From Clostridia bacterium (lineage in GTDB: Bacteria > Bacillota > Clostridia > Christensenellales > CAG-138): 64,000 nt of DNA. Both the position numbers and the translations under genes were made by a program. Position 1 is the stretch's first letter; the number at the start of each line of letters is the position of its first letter. Below, one piece after another: positions 7,436 through 15,206 of this stretch. The DNA lies in assembly GCA_017514685.1 (NCBI GenBank), contig JAFWJN010000017.1, forward strand, positions 1-64,000. Reading direction: 5' to 3'. Under the pieces are notes generated by a model. That model was not told the origin of the DNA. It saw only the letters and a list, made by a program, of their open reading frames with translations, and made no database searches.

Positions 7436-8758
7436 ATGGGACTGATTCAAGCAATTAGCGGTGCAGTCGGTGGAGTACTGGCTGACCAGTGGAAAGAGTA
7501 TTTTTATTGTGAAGCCTTGTCAGAGAATGTTCTGGCAGCGAAGGGCAAGAAACATACGAATTCTCGTTCATCCAACACAAAGGGAAATGACAACATTATC
7601 TCGAACGGTTCCGTGATCGCAGTTGCTGACGGACAGTGCATGATCATCGTGGAGCAGGGAAAAGTCGTGGACCTTTGCGCAGAACCCGGTGCATACACCT
7701 ATGATACTTCGACTGAACCGAGCATTTTCGCAGGCAAACTCGGCGAGAGCATCATCGAGACCTTCAAAGTAATCGGCAAGCGTTTCACGTTCGGCGGTGA
7801 CCCGGCAAATGATCAGCGTGTTTATTACTTCAACACCAAGGAAATCATCGGCAACAAATACGGTACCGCCAATCCCGTTCCGTTCCGTGTTGTAGACCGC
7901 AATATCGGTCTTGATATGGATGTCGGCATTAAGTGCTTCGGCGAATACAGCTATAAGATTTCCAACCCGCTTCTGTTCTATCAGAGCATCATGGGCAATA
8001 TCGGTGATGTTTACACCCGTGATCGCATCGACAGCCAGCTGAAGACCGAACTTCTGACCGCTCTGCAGCCGGCATTCACAAAGATCGGCGATATGGGAAT
8101 TCGTTATTCTTCACTGCCCGGCCATACCACGGAGATGGCTGACGCTCTGAATGAAGTCCTTTCTTCCAAGTGGAAGAATATCCGCGGCATCGAGATCGTT
8201 TCCTTCGGCGTATCCAGCGTAACAGCGAACGAAGAAGACGAGAAGATGATTAAGGAACTCCAGCGTAACGCTGCTCTCCGTGATCCGAACATGCGCAACG
8301 CTCATCTTGCCGGTTCCGCTGCTGCAGCAATGCAGACTGCTGCCGGCAATGAAGGCGCAGGCGCAGCCATGGCCTTCATGGGAATGAATATGGCCGGCAT
8401 GACCGGAATGGGCGCGGCAAATGCCTACGGTGGATATCAGCAGCCTTACCAGCCCGCTCAGCCGGCACCGCAGGCACCTGCAAACGCATGGACCTGCCCG
8501 ACTTGCGGAGCACAGGCAACCGGAAAATTCTGCCCGGAATGCGGAACAAAGAAGCCTGAAGCGGAAGGCTGGACCTGCCCGACCTGCGGAGCAGTCAACA
8601 AGGGCAAGTTCTGCTCGGAATGCGGAGCCAAGAAACCTGCCGGTGCGCTGCAGTATAAGTGCGACAAGTGCGGCTGGGAACCTGAAGATCCTTCCAAACC
8701 GCCGAAGTTCTGCCCCGAATGCGGCGATCCGTTTGGTGACGAGGACGTTGTGAAATAA
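7436..8758 (+). CDS. SPFH/band-7 domain protein with three C-terminal zinc ribbons
   Basis: A 440-residue cytoplasmic protein of the YdjI-like 'virion core/SPFH' group. Residues 1 to about 300 form the SPFH part, with no N-terminal transmembrane segment. They begin with an amphipathic MGLIQAISGAVGGVLADQW helix that may associate with membrane. A Gly/Ala/Met-rich and Gln/Pro-rich linker spans about 300-345. Three CxxC...CxxC zinc ribbons follow: CPTCG/CPECG, CPTCG/CSECG and CDKCG/CPECG. SPFH proteins build membrane-associated ring or cage scaffolds. B. subtilis YdjI is linked to membrane-stress recruitment of its partners, which I recall rather than see here. No partner such as a PspA or YdjH homologue is adjacent. 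Transcribed alone between its own promoter and terminator. Confidence 0.88.
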   Translation: MGLIQAISGAVGGVLADQWKEYFYCEALSENVLAAKGKKHTNSRSSNTKGNDNIISNGSVIAVADGQCMIIVEQGKVVDLCAEPGAYTYDTSTEPSIFAGKLGESIIETFKVIGKRFTFGGDPANDQRVYYFNTKEIIGNKYGTANPVPFRVVDRNIGLDMDVGIKCFGEYSYKISNPLLFYQSIMGNIGDVYTRDRIDSQLKTELLTALQPAFTKIGDMGIRYSSLPGHTTEMADALNEVLSSKWKNIRGIEIVSFGVSSVTANEEDEKMIKELQRNAALRDPNMRNAHLAGSAAAAMQTAAGNEGAGAAMAFMGMNMAGMTGMGAANAYGGYQQPYQPAQPAPQAPANAWTCPTCGAQATGKFCPECGTKKPEAEGWTCPTCGAVNKGKFCSECGAKKPAGALQYKCDKCGWEPEDPSKPPKFCPECGDPFGDEDVVK

Positions 8759-8792
8759 TAAGCGCAGCCCCAGAATACTATCAGAAACCAGG

Positions 8793-8826
8793 CATCCCGG
8801 AGCATTCAAACGCTTCGGGATGTTTT
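8793..8826 (+). terminator. Rho-independent terminator after the SPFH gene
   Basis: An 11-bp stem with one G-T wobble (8793-8803 with 8812-8822) and an 8-base loop is followed by TTTTCT. Confidence 0.88.
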
Positions 8827-8840
8827 CTATCGGTTTCTGC

Positions 8841-8869
8841 TTGACAAACTATAAACGGAATGCTAACGT
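8841..8869 (+). promoter_or_regulatory. Promoter for the pyridoxamine kinase-YfcE pair
   Basis: A perfect -35 TTGACA (8841-8846) and TAACGT (8864-8869) are 17 bases apart. TGC directly before the -10 supplies an extended -10 that may offset the weak hexamer. Confidence 0.6.
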
Positions 8870-8911
8870 AAACGCAAATCAATCATAGACCCCTGAGGGA
8901 GGGAATTATCA

Positions 8912-9745
8912 ATGGCATATCATAAAATACTGACAATACAGGACATTTCTTGCGTAGGACAGTGCTCACTGACGGTTGCGCTGCCGATTCTTTCGGCACT
9001 TGGACAGGAGACCTGCATTCTGCCGTCCGCCGTATTATCTACCCATACTGCAGGATTTTCCGGATTTACGGTACGGGATCTGACAGAGGACATCCCTGCA
9101 ATCGCGGCTCATTGGAAAAAGGAAGGAATTGCTTTTGATGCAATCTATACCGGATACCTTGGAAGCACGGAGCAGATCGATTATGTGAAGAGTATCTTTC
9201 AGAACCTTTCAAAACCCGGGTGCGTTCATATCGTCGATCCGGCAATGGCAGATAACGGAAAACTGTACCCCGCATTTGATCTGGAATATGTGAAAGAGAT
9301 GAAAACCCTGGTCGCCTGTGCGGATGTTATCCTGCCGAATATTACGGAAGCATGTTTTTTGACCGATACCGAATATAAAGAGTCATATACGGAATCATAT
9401 GTGGATGAACTTCTGGGAAAACTGGCCGAACTTGGCGCAAAAGCAACGGTGCTGACAGGTGTCAGTTACCGGCCGGAAACAACCGGTGTCGTCGTATTTG
9501 AGAATGGGAAAAAGCAGTACTATGAGCATCGCAAGATTGCGAAAGGCTGCCATGGAACAGGAGACGTGTATGCATCCGCATTTGTCGGAGCACTTCTGAA
9601 TGGTAAATCCCTGTATGAAGCAGCTGCGGTTGCGGCAGACTACACAGTCAGCTGCATTGAATACACGCAGGATGATCCGGACCACTGGTATGGCGTTAAG
9701 TTTGAGCCGGTATTAAAAGACCTGATCGACGCAGTGAACAGATAA
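8912..9745 (+). CDS. Pyridoxamine/pyridoxal kinase
   Basis: A 277-residue ribokinase-fold kinase of the PdxK/PdxY group. It phosphorylates pyridoxal or pyridoxamine in the vitamin B6 salvage route to PLP. The N-terminus ILTIQDISCVGQCSLT matches the B6-kinase substrate loop. VLSTHTAGFSGF and the DPAMADNGKLY segment follow, and the C-terminal GCHGTGDVYASAF holds the anion hole and catalytic Asp of GTGD. A hydroxymethylpyrimidine kinase is less likely given the PdxY-like N-terminus. AGGGAGGG precedes the ATG. The phosphoesterase gene follows after 13 bases. Confidence 0.9.
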   Translation: MAYHKILTIQDISCVGQCSLTVALPILSALGQETCILPSAVLSTHTAGFSGFTVRDLTEDIPAIAAHWKKEGIAFDAIYTGYLGSTEQIDYVKSIFQNLSKPGCVHIVDPAMADNGKLYPAFDLEYVKEMKTLVACADVILPNITEACFLTDTEYKESYTESYVDELLGKLAELGAKATVLTGVSYRPETTGVVVFENGKKQYYEHRKIAKGCHGTGDVYASAFVGALLNGKSLYEAAAVAADYTVSCIEYTQDDPDHWYGVKFEPVLKDLIDAVNR

Positions 9746-9758
9746 GCAGGAGAACAGA

Positions 9759-10307
9759 ATGAAGTGGATGATCGCGTCTGACCTTCACGGGTCTGCATTC
9801 TACACCAGACAGCTGATGAACGCATATGAGCGGGAACAGGCAGACCGTCTGCTGCTGCTGGGAGATATCCTCAATCATGGCCCCAGAAACGGACTGCCGG
9901 AGGAATATGATCCCATGGCGGTTGCGGCAATGCTGAACGCGAAAAAGGAAGATATCCTGTGTGTCCGTGGAAATTGCGACAGCGAGGTCGATCAGATGGT
10001 GCTGGAATTCCCGATCATGGCGGAATACGCAATCCTTTCTGTTGGAAAAAAGATGATCTTCGCGACCCATGGACATCGGTTCAACACAAAAAATCCACCG
10101 CCTCTGCATCAAGGAGACATTCTACTGCACGGACATACCCATGTCCTGGTTTGCGAACAGCAGGAGGGGTATGTATACTGCAATCCGGGTTCTGTTACCT
10201 TTCCAAAAGACGGTCACAGAGGCTATATGATTCTGGAAGGCGACATTCTTCTCTGGAAGACACTGGACGGAGAAGAGATTTTAGGGCTTTCCTTGGCGGA
10301 ATCATAA
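9759..10307 (+). CDS. yfcE: YfcE-like calcineurin-type phosphodiesterase
   Basis: A 182-residue metallophosphoesterase of the MJ0936/YfcE family, which hydrolyses phosphodiesters in vitro; the natural substrate is not known. All metal-site blocks are visible: SDLHG near the start, LLGDILNHG, RGNCDSEVD, ATHGHRF and LLHGHTHV. The length equals that of E. coli YfcE (184). It is co-transcribed with the pyridoxamine kinase and followed by a terminator. Confidence 0.92.
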   Translation: MKWMIASDLHGSAFYTRQLMNAYEREQADRLLLLGDILNHGPRNGLPEEYDPMAVAAMLNAKKEDILCVRGNCDSEVDQMVLEFPIMAEYAILSVGKKMIFATHGHRFNTKNPPPLHQGDILLHGHTHVLVCEQQEGYVYCNPGSVTFPKDGHRGYMILEGDILLWKTLDGEEILGLSLAES

Positions 10308-10327
10308 CAGTAAATGAACAAATACAG

Positions 10328-10360
10328 CTGCATCCTTCTTTGCGGAGGATGCGGTTTTTT
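10328..10360 (+). terminator. Rho-independent terminator after yfcE
   Basis: A stem of about 9-11 bp around GCATCC (10330-10335) and GGATGC (10347-10352), with a 5-base loop, is followed by a run of six T. Confidence 0.88.
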
Positions 10361-10460
10361 ACTTTGAACTTTAAAGAGAAGGAGAAAATAATACGCTCAG
10401 ACAGATCAAAATTTCATGTGTGCATTATCAAAAAATAGGGTAGCAAAAAACAAAGAGGTA

Positions 10461-10496
10461 TGTTAGAATATAGCGTGTTAGTATATGCAGTATAAT
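10461..10496 (+). promoter_or_regulatory. Candidate promoter region of the hydrogenase operon
   Basis: A consensus TATAAT is at 10491-10496, 54 bases before the hndA start, but no good -35 lies 16-18 bases upstream. A pair of direct TGTTAG repeats (10461-10466 and 10476-10481) sits just upstream and may be an activator site. I searched by eye for a Rex-type TTGTTAA/TTAACAA palindrome and did not see one. The rest of 10361-10549 is AT-rich and without a gene. Confidence 0.35.
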
Positions 10497-10549
10497 TATA
10501 ACTATGCGTATATCACGGTAATGACAAACAGAGTGTCAAGGAGGATAAA

Positions 10550-11047
10550 ATGCAGAACAAAGTAACAGCAATCCCGTTCCGGGGAACGCCGGAGCAGGAA
10601 GCCAAGCTGAAAGAAGTCATCGCTGCCCATAAAGGACAGGAAGGTGCTCTGATGCCCGTGCTGCAGCAGGCACAGGATATTTACGGATATCTTCCCATCG
10701 AAGTTCAGACGATGATTGCAGAAGGACTGGAAATTTCTTTGGAACAGGTCTACGGTGTATCAACCTTCTATTCCTGGTTCAACCTCGAACCCAAGGGAGA
10801 ACATCTGATCCGCGTCTGCCTGGGAACCGCATGCTACGTCAAAGGATCTGCGGATGTTTTGGCAGAACTGGAAAAGCAGCTCGGCGTTGAGGCCGGACAT
10901 ACAACCCCTGACGGCAAATTCACGCTGGAAGCAACCCGCTGCCTTGGCTGCTGCGGTCTTGCACCGGTATTTGTCGTTGACGATGAAGTTTACGGAAGAA
11001 TGACCCCTGCTGATGTGAAGGGCATTCTGGACAAGTATCGCGACTGA
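10550..11047 (+). CDS. hndA: NuoE-like [2Fe-2S] subunit of NAD(P)-linked [FeFe] hydrogenase
   Basis: A 165-residue subunit of the HndA/NuoE type that carries one [2Fe-2S] cluster in a thioredoxin fold and serves the diaphorase end of the complex. The N-terminal helical bundle (LMPVLQQAQDIYGYLP) and GVSTFYSWF are typical. The four cluster cysteines appear as CLGTAC (about residues 87-92) and CLGCC further on, in ATRCLGCCGLAPV. The start has a strong AAGGAGGAT site. In Desulfovibrio the order is hndABCD with nothing between; here six genes separate hndA from hndB. Confidence 0.92.
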   Translation: MQNKVTAIPFRGTPEQEAKLKEVIAAHKGQEGALMPVLQQAQDIYGYLPIEVQTMIAEGLEISLEQVYGVSTFYSWFNLEPKGEHLIRVCLGTACYVKGSADVLAELEKQLGVEAGHTTPDGKFTLEATRCLGCCGLAPVFVVDDEVYGRMTPADVKGILDKYRD

Positions 11048-11066
11048 TAACGGAGCAGCAACGGGA

Positions 11067-11411
11067 ATGACTATTCGAGAGATAGCTCAGATTCTGGGCG
11101 CAAGCGTTCATACAGCGGAAGAAGAACTGCTGGACAAAGATATCGAAACGGCTTTCGGCAGCGATATGATGAGCGATGTTCTTGCGTTTGCGGATGAGGG
11201 AAGCGTTCTGCTTTCCGGCCTTTTGAATCCGCAGGTGATCAGGACGGCTCACATGCTGGATATGCCGTGCATCGTTTTTGTGCGCGGGAAAAAAGCAACG
11301 CCTGAGATTTTAGCTCTCGCGGAGGAAAGCAGGATCGTCGTGCTGGAGACACCTATCCGTCTTTACAGTGCCTGCGGAAGATTGTATACGGCAGGCCTTG
11401 ACAGCAGGTGA
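11067..11411 (+). CDS. DRTGG-domain protein (first copy)
   Basis: A 114-residue protein resembling the DRTGG/HPr-kinase N-terminal-like domain found as a free protein in clostridial hydrogenase operons. Visible are an N-terminal TIREIAQILGA helix, an acidic stretch, GSDMMSDVLAFADEG, which corresponds to the family's conserved S-D-x-L block, and an alternating strand/helix C-terminus. There are no catalytic residues to point to. The domain is thought to bind a ligand or partner. A related but distinct copy follows at 13134. It begins 19 bases after hndA and its stop lies four bases before the next start. Confidence 0.75.
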   Translation: MTIREIAQILGASVHTAEEELLDKDIETAFGSDMMSDVLAFADEGSVLLSGLLNPQVIRTAHMLDMPCIVFVRGKKATPEILALAEESRIVVLETPIRLYSACGRLYTAGLDSR

Positions 11412-11415
11412 GCGT

Positions 11416-11844
11416 ATGGAAGAAGAAGCCCTGCATTTTCACTTTGATGTAGACGGAAACAATTTCGCGTCTGCAGGAGAAGCTTCCGTACAGGTCAAAC
11501 GTCTGCTCAGACAGATGGGCTTTTCTCCGGATACCATCCGACGCATTTCCATCGCGATGTATGAAGGCGAAATCAACATGGTGATTCACGCACACGGCGG
11601 AGATGCTGACGTTTATGTCTATCCTGACAAGATCCGGGTCGTTCTTTCGGACACCGGCCCAGGCATCAAAGATGTTTCTTTGGCGATGCAGGAAGGCTAT
11701 TCAACCGCTCCGGACAACATCCGTTCTCTGGGATTCGGAGCAGGCATGGGTCTTCCGAACATGAAACGCTATTCCGACAAGCTGGAAGTACGTTCTACTG
11801 TCGGAGTAGGAACCGTAATTGAGATGGAGTTTATTTCTGCATAA
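11416..11844 (+). CDS. RsbW-like GHKL ATPase (anti-sigma/serine kinase type)
   Basis: A 142-residue stand-alone histidine-kinase-type ATPase domain without a phosphorylatable His domain. The N box is YEGEINMVIHA (about residues 56-66), the G1 box DTGPGI, and the G2 lid GFGAGMGLPNMKRY. This build is that of RsbW/SpoIIAB serine kinases, which bind sigma factors or phosphorylate small partners. No anti-anti-sigma (STAS) gene is nearby. ATG 11416 is chosen over an ATG at 11368 because the latter overlaps the preceding gene by 44 bases and CAGGTGAG lies just upstream of 11416. Confidence 0.82.
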   Translation: MEEEALHFHFDVDGNNFASAGEASVQVKRLLRQMGFSPDTIRRISIAMYEGEINMVIHAHGGDADVYVYPDKIRVVLSDTGPGIKDVSLAMQEGYSTAPDNIRSLGFGAGMGLPNMKRYSDKLEVRSTVGVGTVIEMEFISA

Positions 11845-11850
11845 GGGACT

Positions 11851-13131
11851 ATGATTGTATATAAGCATTCTGTATCACTCGACGCAACCAAATGCAAAGG
11901 CTGTACGACCTGTTTAAGACGTTGTCCGACACAGGCAATTCGGGTGCGTGACGGAAAAGCGTGTATCAATCCGAATCTGTGCATCGACTGCGGAGAATGT
12001 ATCCGCAACTGCCCGTATCAGGCAAAGCAGGCAACTTTTGACAAAGTCGAGTCGATCGACCGCAGCAAGTATCTGATCGCGCTTCCCGCGCCATCGCTTT
12101 TCGGACAGTTCGCGAACCTGGACGACGCCGATTATCTGCTGCAGGGGCTTTTGAACTTCGGGTTTAACGATGTGTTTGAAGTTGCGAAAGCAGCGGAAAT
12201 CGTGACGGACTATACCAGAAGGTATATCCGGCAGAGCGACAAGACGAAGCGTCCTTTTATCAGCAATGCGTGTCCGGTTGTTGTCAGGTTGATTTCTCTG
12301 AGATTTCCTTCTTTGAGAAACAAGCTGATCCCGATCACTCCGCCGGTGGAAGTTGCCGGAAAACTGGCGAAGGAACGCGCGTTAAAAGAGCATCCCGAAC
12401 TGAAGGAAGAAGACATCAGGACGGTTTTCATCTCTCCATGTCCTGCGAAAGTCAGCTGGGTCAAGAATACGCCCGCGGAAAAGAAGTGCTACATTGATTA
12501 TGTGGTTTCCATGAGCGATATTTATTTCAGAGTTCTTTCCCAGATGCGCAGGGAGGAGATTCCGACGGTCGAATCAGAAAGCGGCGTTGTCGGTATCAGC
12601 TGGGCATCCAGCGGAGGCGAAGCAAGCGCTCTGATGAACGACCGGTATCTCGCGGCGGACGGGATTGAGAACATCATCCGTGTTCTGGATGAGATTGAGA
12701 CGGGTCATTTCCCGGATCTGGAATTCGTGGAACTGAACGCCTGTCCCGGCGGATGCGTCGGAGGCGTTATGGCAGTAGAGAATCCGTATATCGCCCGTGT
12801 CCGGCTCCAGTCGATTCGAAGATATATGCCTGTCATGATGAACTATCTTCAGGACGATCCCGATACGGAGATTCCGGAAGCGATGCTGGCAACAAAACCC
12901 GGCGATCATTCCAGCGCGGAACTGCTTCACAGCGACCGTGCGCAGTCGTTCCGGATGATGTTGGAAATCGAAAAGATCTATAAGCAGCTTCCCGGTATGG
13001 ACTGCGGATCCTGCGGAGCCCCGACCTGTCACGCGCATGCGGAGGATATCGTAAAAGGCGAATCCACCCTGGATGAATGCGTCATCCGGATGAGGGAACT
13101 GCTGAAGAAAAAGGAACAGAACGGAGAATGA
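11851..13131 (+). CDS. Sensory-type [FeFe] hydrogenase homologue (HydS-like)
   Basis: A 426-residue iron-sulfur protein. Residues 14-60 carry two [4Fe-4S] motifs (CKGCTTCLRRCP and CIDCGECIRNCP). The H-cluster domain follows to about residue 330. Its three cysteine loops are present but altered: L1 reads NACPVVV in place of TSCCPxW, L2 SPCPAK in place of MPCxxK, and L3 NACPGGC. All four cluster-ligand positions keep Cys, while the proton-relay Cys before the L1 ligand is Ala. That substitution is known from group C and D (sensory) [FeFe] hydrogenases, which turn over slowly. A C-terminal MDCGSCGAPTCHAHAED motif adds a further Fe-S site; there is no PAS domain. It lies among signalling genes, so a redox or H2 sensor role is inferred. 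Confidence 0.85.
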   Translation: MIVYKHSVSLDATKCKGCTTCLRRCPTQAIRVRDGKACINPNLCIDCGECIRNCPYQAKQATFDKVESIDRSKYLIALPAPSLFGQFANLDDADYLLQGLLNFGFNDVFEVAKAAEIVTDYTRRYIRQSDKTKRPFISNACPVVVRLISLRFPSLRNKLIPITPPVEVAGKLAKERALKEHPELKEEDIRTVFISPCPAKVSWVKNTPAEKKCYIDYVVSMSDIYFRVLSQMRREEIPTVESESGVVGISWASSGGEASALMNDRYLAADGIENIIRVLDEIETGHFPDLEFVELNACPGGCVGGVMAVENPYIARVRLQSIRRYMPVMMNYLQDDPDTEIPEAMLATKPGDHSSAELLHSDRAQSFRMMLEIEKIYKQLPGMDCGSCGAPTCHAHAEDIVKGESTLDECVIRMRELLKKKEQNGE

Positions 13132-13133
13132 TC

Positions 13134-13463
13134 ATGACAGTAGAGAAACTTGCCCAAACACTGAATTGGAAAGTTGTCTCCCTGTCCGAACCGGATCGTG
13201 AGATCACGGGCGGATATTGTGGAGATCTGCTGAGCTGGGTCATGGGAAGAGCCGAGAGCGGCGATATGTGGTTTACCATTATGTCCAACATGAACGTGGT
13301 CGCTGTCGCTCACCTGACGGATGTCGCGTGTGTGGTGTTCACGGAAGGCGTCATGCCGGACGCGCCGGTAATCGAAGCAGCGAAACGGAACGGAATCAAT
13401 CTGATCGCCTGCGAGGAGCCGACCTATACGGCAAGCGTGAAAGCATCGGAGCTTTTAAAATGA
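13134..13463 (+). CDS. DRTGG-domain protein (second copy)
   Basis: A 109-residue DRTGG-type protein. It begins with a TVEKLAQTLNW helix, then DREITGGYCGDLLSWVMG, which carries the family's G-x-x-x-G-D-L-L-S block, followed by AESGDMWFTIMSN and a strand/helix C-terminus. The start is set at 13134: GGAG lies 7 bases before it. The ATG at 13128 overlaps the previous stop codon but leaves no room for a ribosome site. It overlaps the following PHP gene by four bases. It is clearly diverged from the copy at 11067. Confidence 0.8.
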   Translation: MTVEKLAQTLNWKVVSLSEPDREITGGYCGDLLSWVMGRAESGDMWFTIMSNMNVVAVAHLTDVACVVFTEGVMPDAPVIEAAKRNGINLIACEEPTYTASVKASELLK

Positions 13464-14182
13464 CGGCTTTCAGTTACGATCTCCATGTGCATTCCTGCCT
13501 GTCTCCCTGCGGGGACGATGATATGACACCCTGCAATATTGCGGGGATGGCGCATCTGAATGGGCTGGATATCGTTGCGCTGACGGATCATAACGCTTCC
13601 AGAAACTGTCCGGCTTTTTTCAAGGCATGTGAAGAGTACGGCATTATCCCGGTTGCGGGAATGGAACTGACGACCGCAGAAGATATTCATCTGCTCTGTC
13701 TGTTTGAAACGCTGGAAGAAGCGCTTTCATTTGAGACGGATCTGCAGCCATTGAGAATGCAGGTCAGAAACAGGAAAGGCATCTACGGAGAGCAGCGGAT
13801 CCTGAATGAGAAGGATGAGCTGATTGGCGAGGAACCATTCTTTCTTCCCGCAGCAACGTCGCTCGATCTGGAATCTGCAGCGAAGATGGTGGAGCAGTAC
13901 CATGGCGTATGCTATCCGGCGCATATCGACCGGGAAGCAAACGGGCTTCTGGCGATTCTCGGCGCGTTTCCACCGAATCCTGTATTCAAATGCGCGGAAT
14001 TGAGAGATCAGTCTAATCTGGCACTGGCGGAAGGAAGAACGGTTTTCGTCTGCTCGGATGCACACAGACTCTGGGAGCTGAAAGAGGCAGGGGAGCCGAT
14101 GCTCCATCTGAACGCTCCGAAGGACAATCCTTCGGCGGTCAGAAAAGCGTTGATCGAAGGAATCAGACGAGGCGAACTATGA
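13460..14182 (+). CDS. PHP-domain phosphoesterase
   Basis: A 240-residue PHP-fold metal-dependent phosphoesterase. The four motif blocks are visible: DLHVHSCLSPCGDDD near the start, ALTDHNA, GMELTT and the C-terminal CSDAHRLWEL, together with YPAHIDRE. It lacks any polymerase or histidinol-phosphatase extension. Related PHP genes recur beside DRTGG and GHKL ATPase genes in clostridial [FeFe] hydrogenase operons; the substrate is not known. ATGA overlaps couple it to the genes on both sides. Confidence 0.87.
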   Translation: MTAFSYDLHVHSCLSPCGDDDMTPCNIAGMAHLNGLDIVALTDHNASRNCPAFFKACEEYGIIPVAGMELTTAEDIHLLCLFETLEEALSFETDLQPLRMQVRNRKGIYGEQRILNEKDELIGEEPFFLPAATSLDLESAAKMVEQYHGVCYPAHIDREANGLLAILGAFPPNPVFKCAELRDQSNLALAEGRTVFVCSDAHRLWELKEAGEPMLHLNAPKDNPSAVRKALIEGIRRGEL

Positions 14183-14748
14183 AGGAACTGTCACTCAACA
14201 TTCTGGATGTTGCAAAAAACTCCGTCAAGGCGGAGGCTTCTCTGATTGAGATCGAGCTGATCGAGACAGAAAAAACGCTTCTGATCCGGATCAAAGATGA
14301 TGGGTACGGAATGGATAAGGAGTTTTTATCCCGTGTTCTGGATCCGTTTTCCACAAGCCGGACAACGAGAAAAGTAGGACTGGGACTGCCGCTGTTAAAA
14401 CTTGCGGCGGAACAGACAGAAGGAAGTCTCTCCATTTCCTCGGTGCCGAGGGGAGGAGATCAGCCGTCCGGAACCACGGTGGAAGCGTTTTTCCATAAGG
14501 ATCACATTGATTTCACACCGCTCGGAGATATCGTATCAACGATTGAGCTGCTGATTCAGGGAAATCCTGATATTGATTTCCGGTTTGTGCATACCATGCC
14601 GGACAAGGAGGTTTCTCTGGATACCAGAGAACTCCGGGAAGTGCTGGGGGATGAAGTCCCGTTAAATGATTTTGCTGTTCTTTCATGGATCAGAGGATCT
14701 TTGGAAGAACAATATGAAGAACAAGGAAGCAATCCGGATATGGAATAA
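14179..14748 (+). CDS. GHKL (histidine-kinase-like) ATPase without a phospho-acceptor domain
   Basis: A 189-residue protein whose first 120 residues are a GHKL ATP-binding domain: N box LDVAKNSVKAEA, G1 box DDGYGM, and the lid TTRKVGLGLPLL. The remaining 65 residues, starting near DHIDFTPLGD, form a small extra domain I do not recognise. There is no receiver, sensor or DHp domain. With the RsbW-like gene at 11416 this gives two different free ATPases in one operon. It starts within the PHP stop codon (ATGA). A 71-base gap with no terminator precedes hndB. Confidence 0.82.
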   Translation: MKELSLNILDVAKNSVKAEASLIEIELIETEKTLLIRIKDDGYGMDKEFLSRVLDPFSTSRTTRKVGLGLPLLKLAAEQTEGSLSISSVPRGGDQPSGTTVEAFFHKDHIDFTPLGDIVSTIELLIQGNPDIDFRFVHTMPDKEVSLDTRELREVLGDEVPLNDFAVLSWIRGSLEEQYEEQGSNPDME

Positions 14749-14819
14749 AATTCCGGTTCCGGCTTCAAATAAACAAGCTAACTATTAATGACAATCAGTA
14801 AAGGAAGGATCAAAGAATC

Positions 14820-15188
14820 ATGAAGTCATTGGAAGAACTTGCTCAGATTCGTGAGCGTATGAAGAACAAGGTCGCCCTTCGTGAAGCAAACGGAGAAATT
14901 CGTATCGTCGTCGGCATGGCGACATGCGGAATTGCGGCCGGAGCGCGCCCGGTGCTGAATGCACTGGTCGAGTCCGTCGTAAAAGAGGACCTCAAGAACG
15001 TAACGGTTACGCAGACCGGGTGCATCGGTATGTGCCGTCTCGAGCCGATCGTAGAGGTTTTTGCACCGGATCAGGACCGTGTTACCTATGTTAAGATGAC
15101 TCCGGATAAGGTACCGGAAATCATCGAGAAGCATATTAAAGGCGGTCATCCGGTAACCAAATATACCATTGGCGCAGTCGAAAATTAA
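14820..15188 (+). CDS. hndB: HndB-like [2Fe-2S] ferredoxin-domain subunit
   Basis: A 122-residue thioredoxin-like ferredoxin subunit of the tetrameric hydrogenase. The N-terminus LEELAQIRERMKNK is the usual helical lead. The cluster region has MATCGIAAGAR and TGCIGMC, giving only three obvious cysteines. That pattern is shared by HndB proteins as I recall them, so it is not a local loss. It ends with VTYVKMTPDKVPEI and ends 18 bases before hndC. GGAAGGA precedes the ATG. Confidence 0.88.
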   Translation: MKSLEELAQIRERMKNKVALREANGEIRIVVGMATCGIAAGARPVLNALVESVVKEDLKNVTVTQTGCIGMCRLEPIVEVFAPDQDRVTYVKMTPDKVPEIIEKHIKGGHPVTKYTIGAVEN

Positions 15189-15206
15189 CGGGGGGAAAGT
15201 CGTAAA

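Noticed and set aside
10361..10549. Rex-type operator ahead of the hydrogenase operon
   Set aside because: I looked for the TTGTTAA/TTAACAA palindrome expected for redox control and found only direct TGTTAG repeats.
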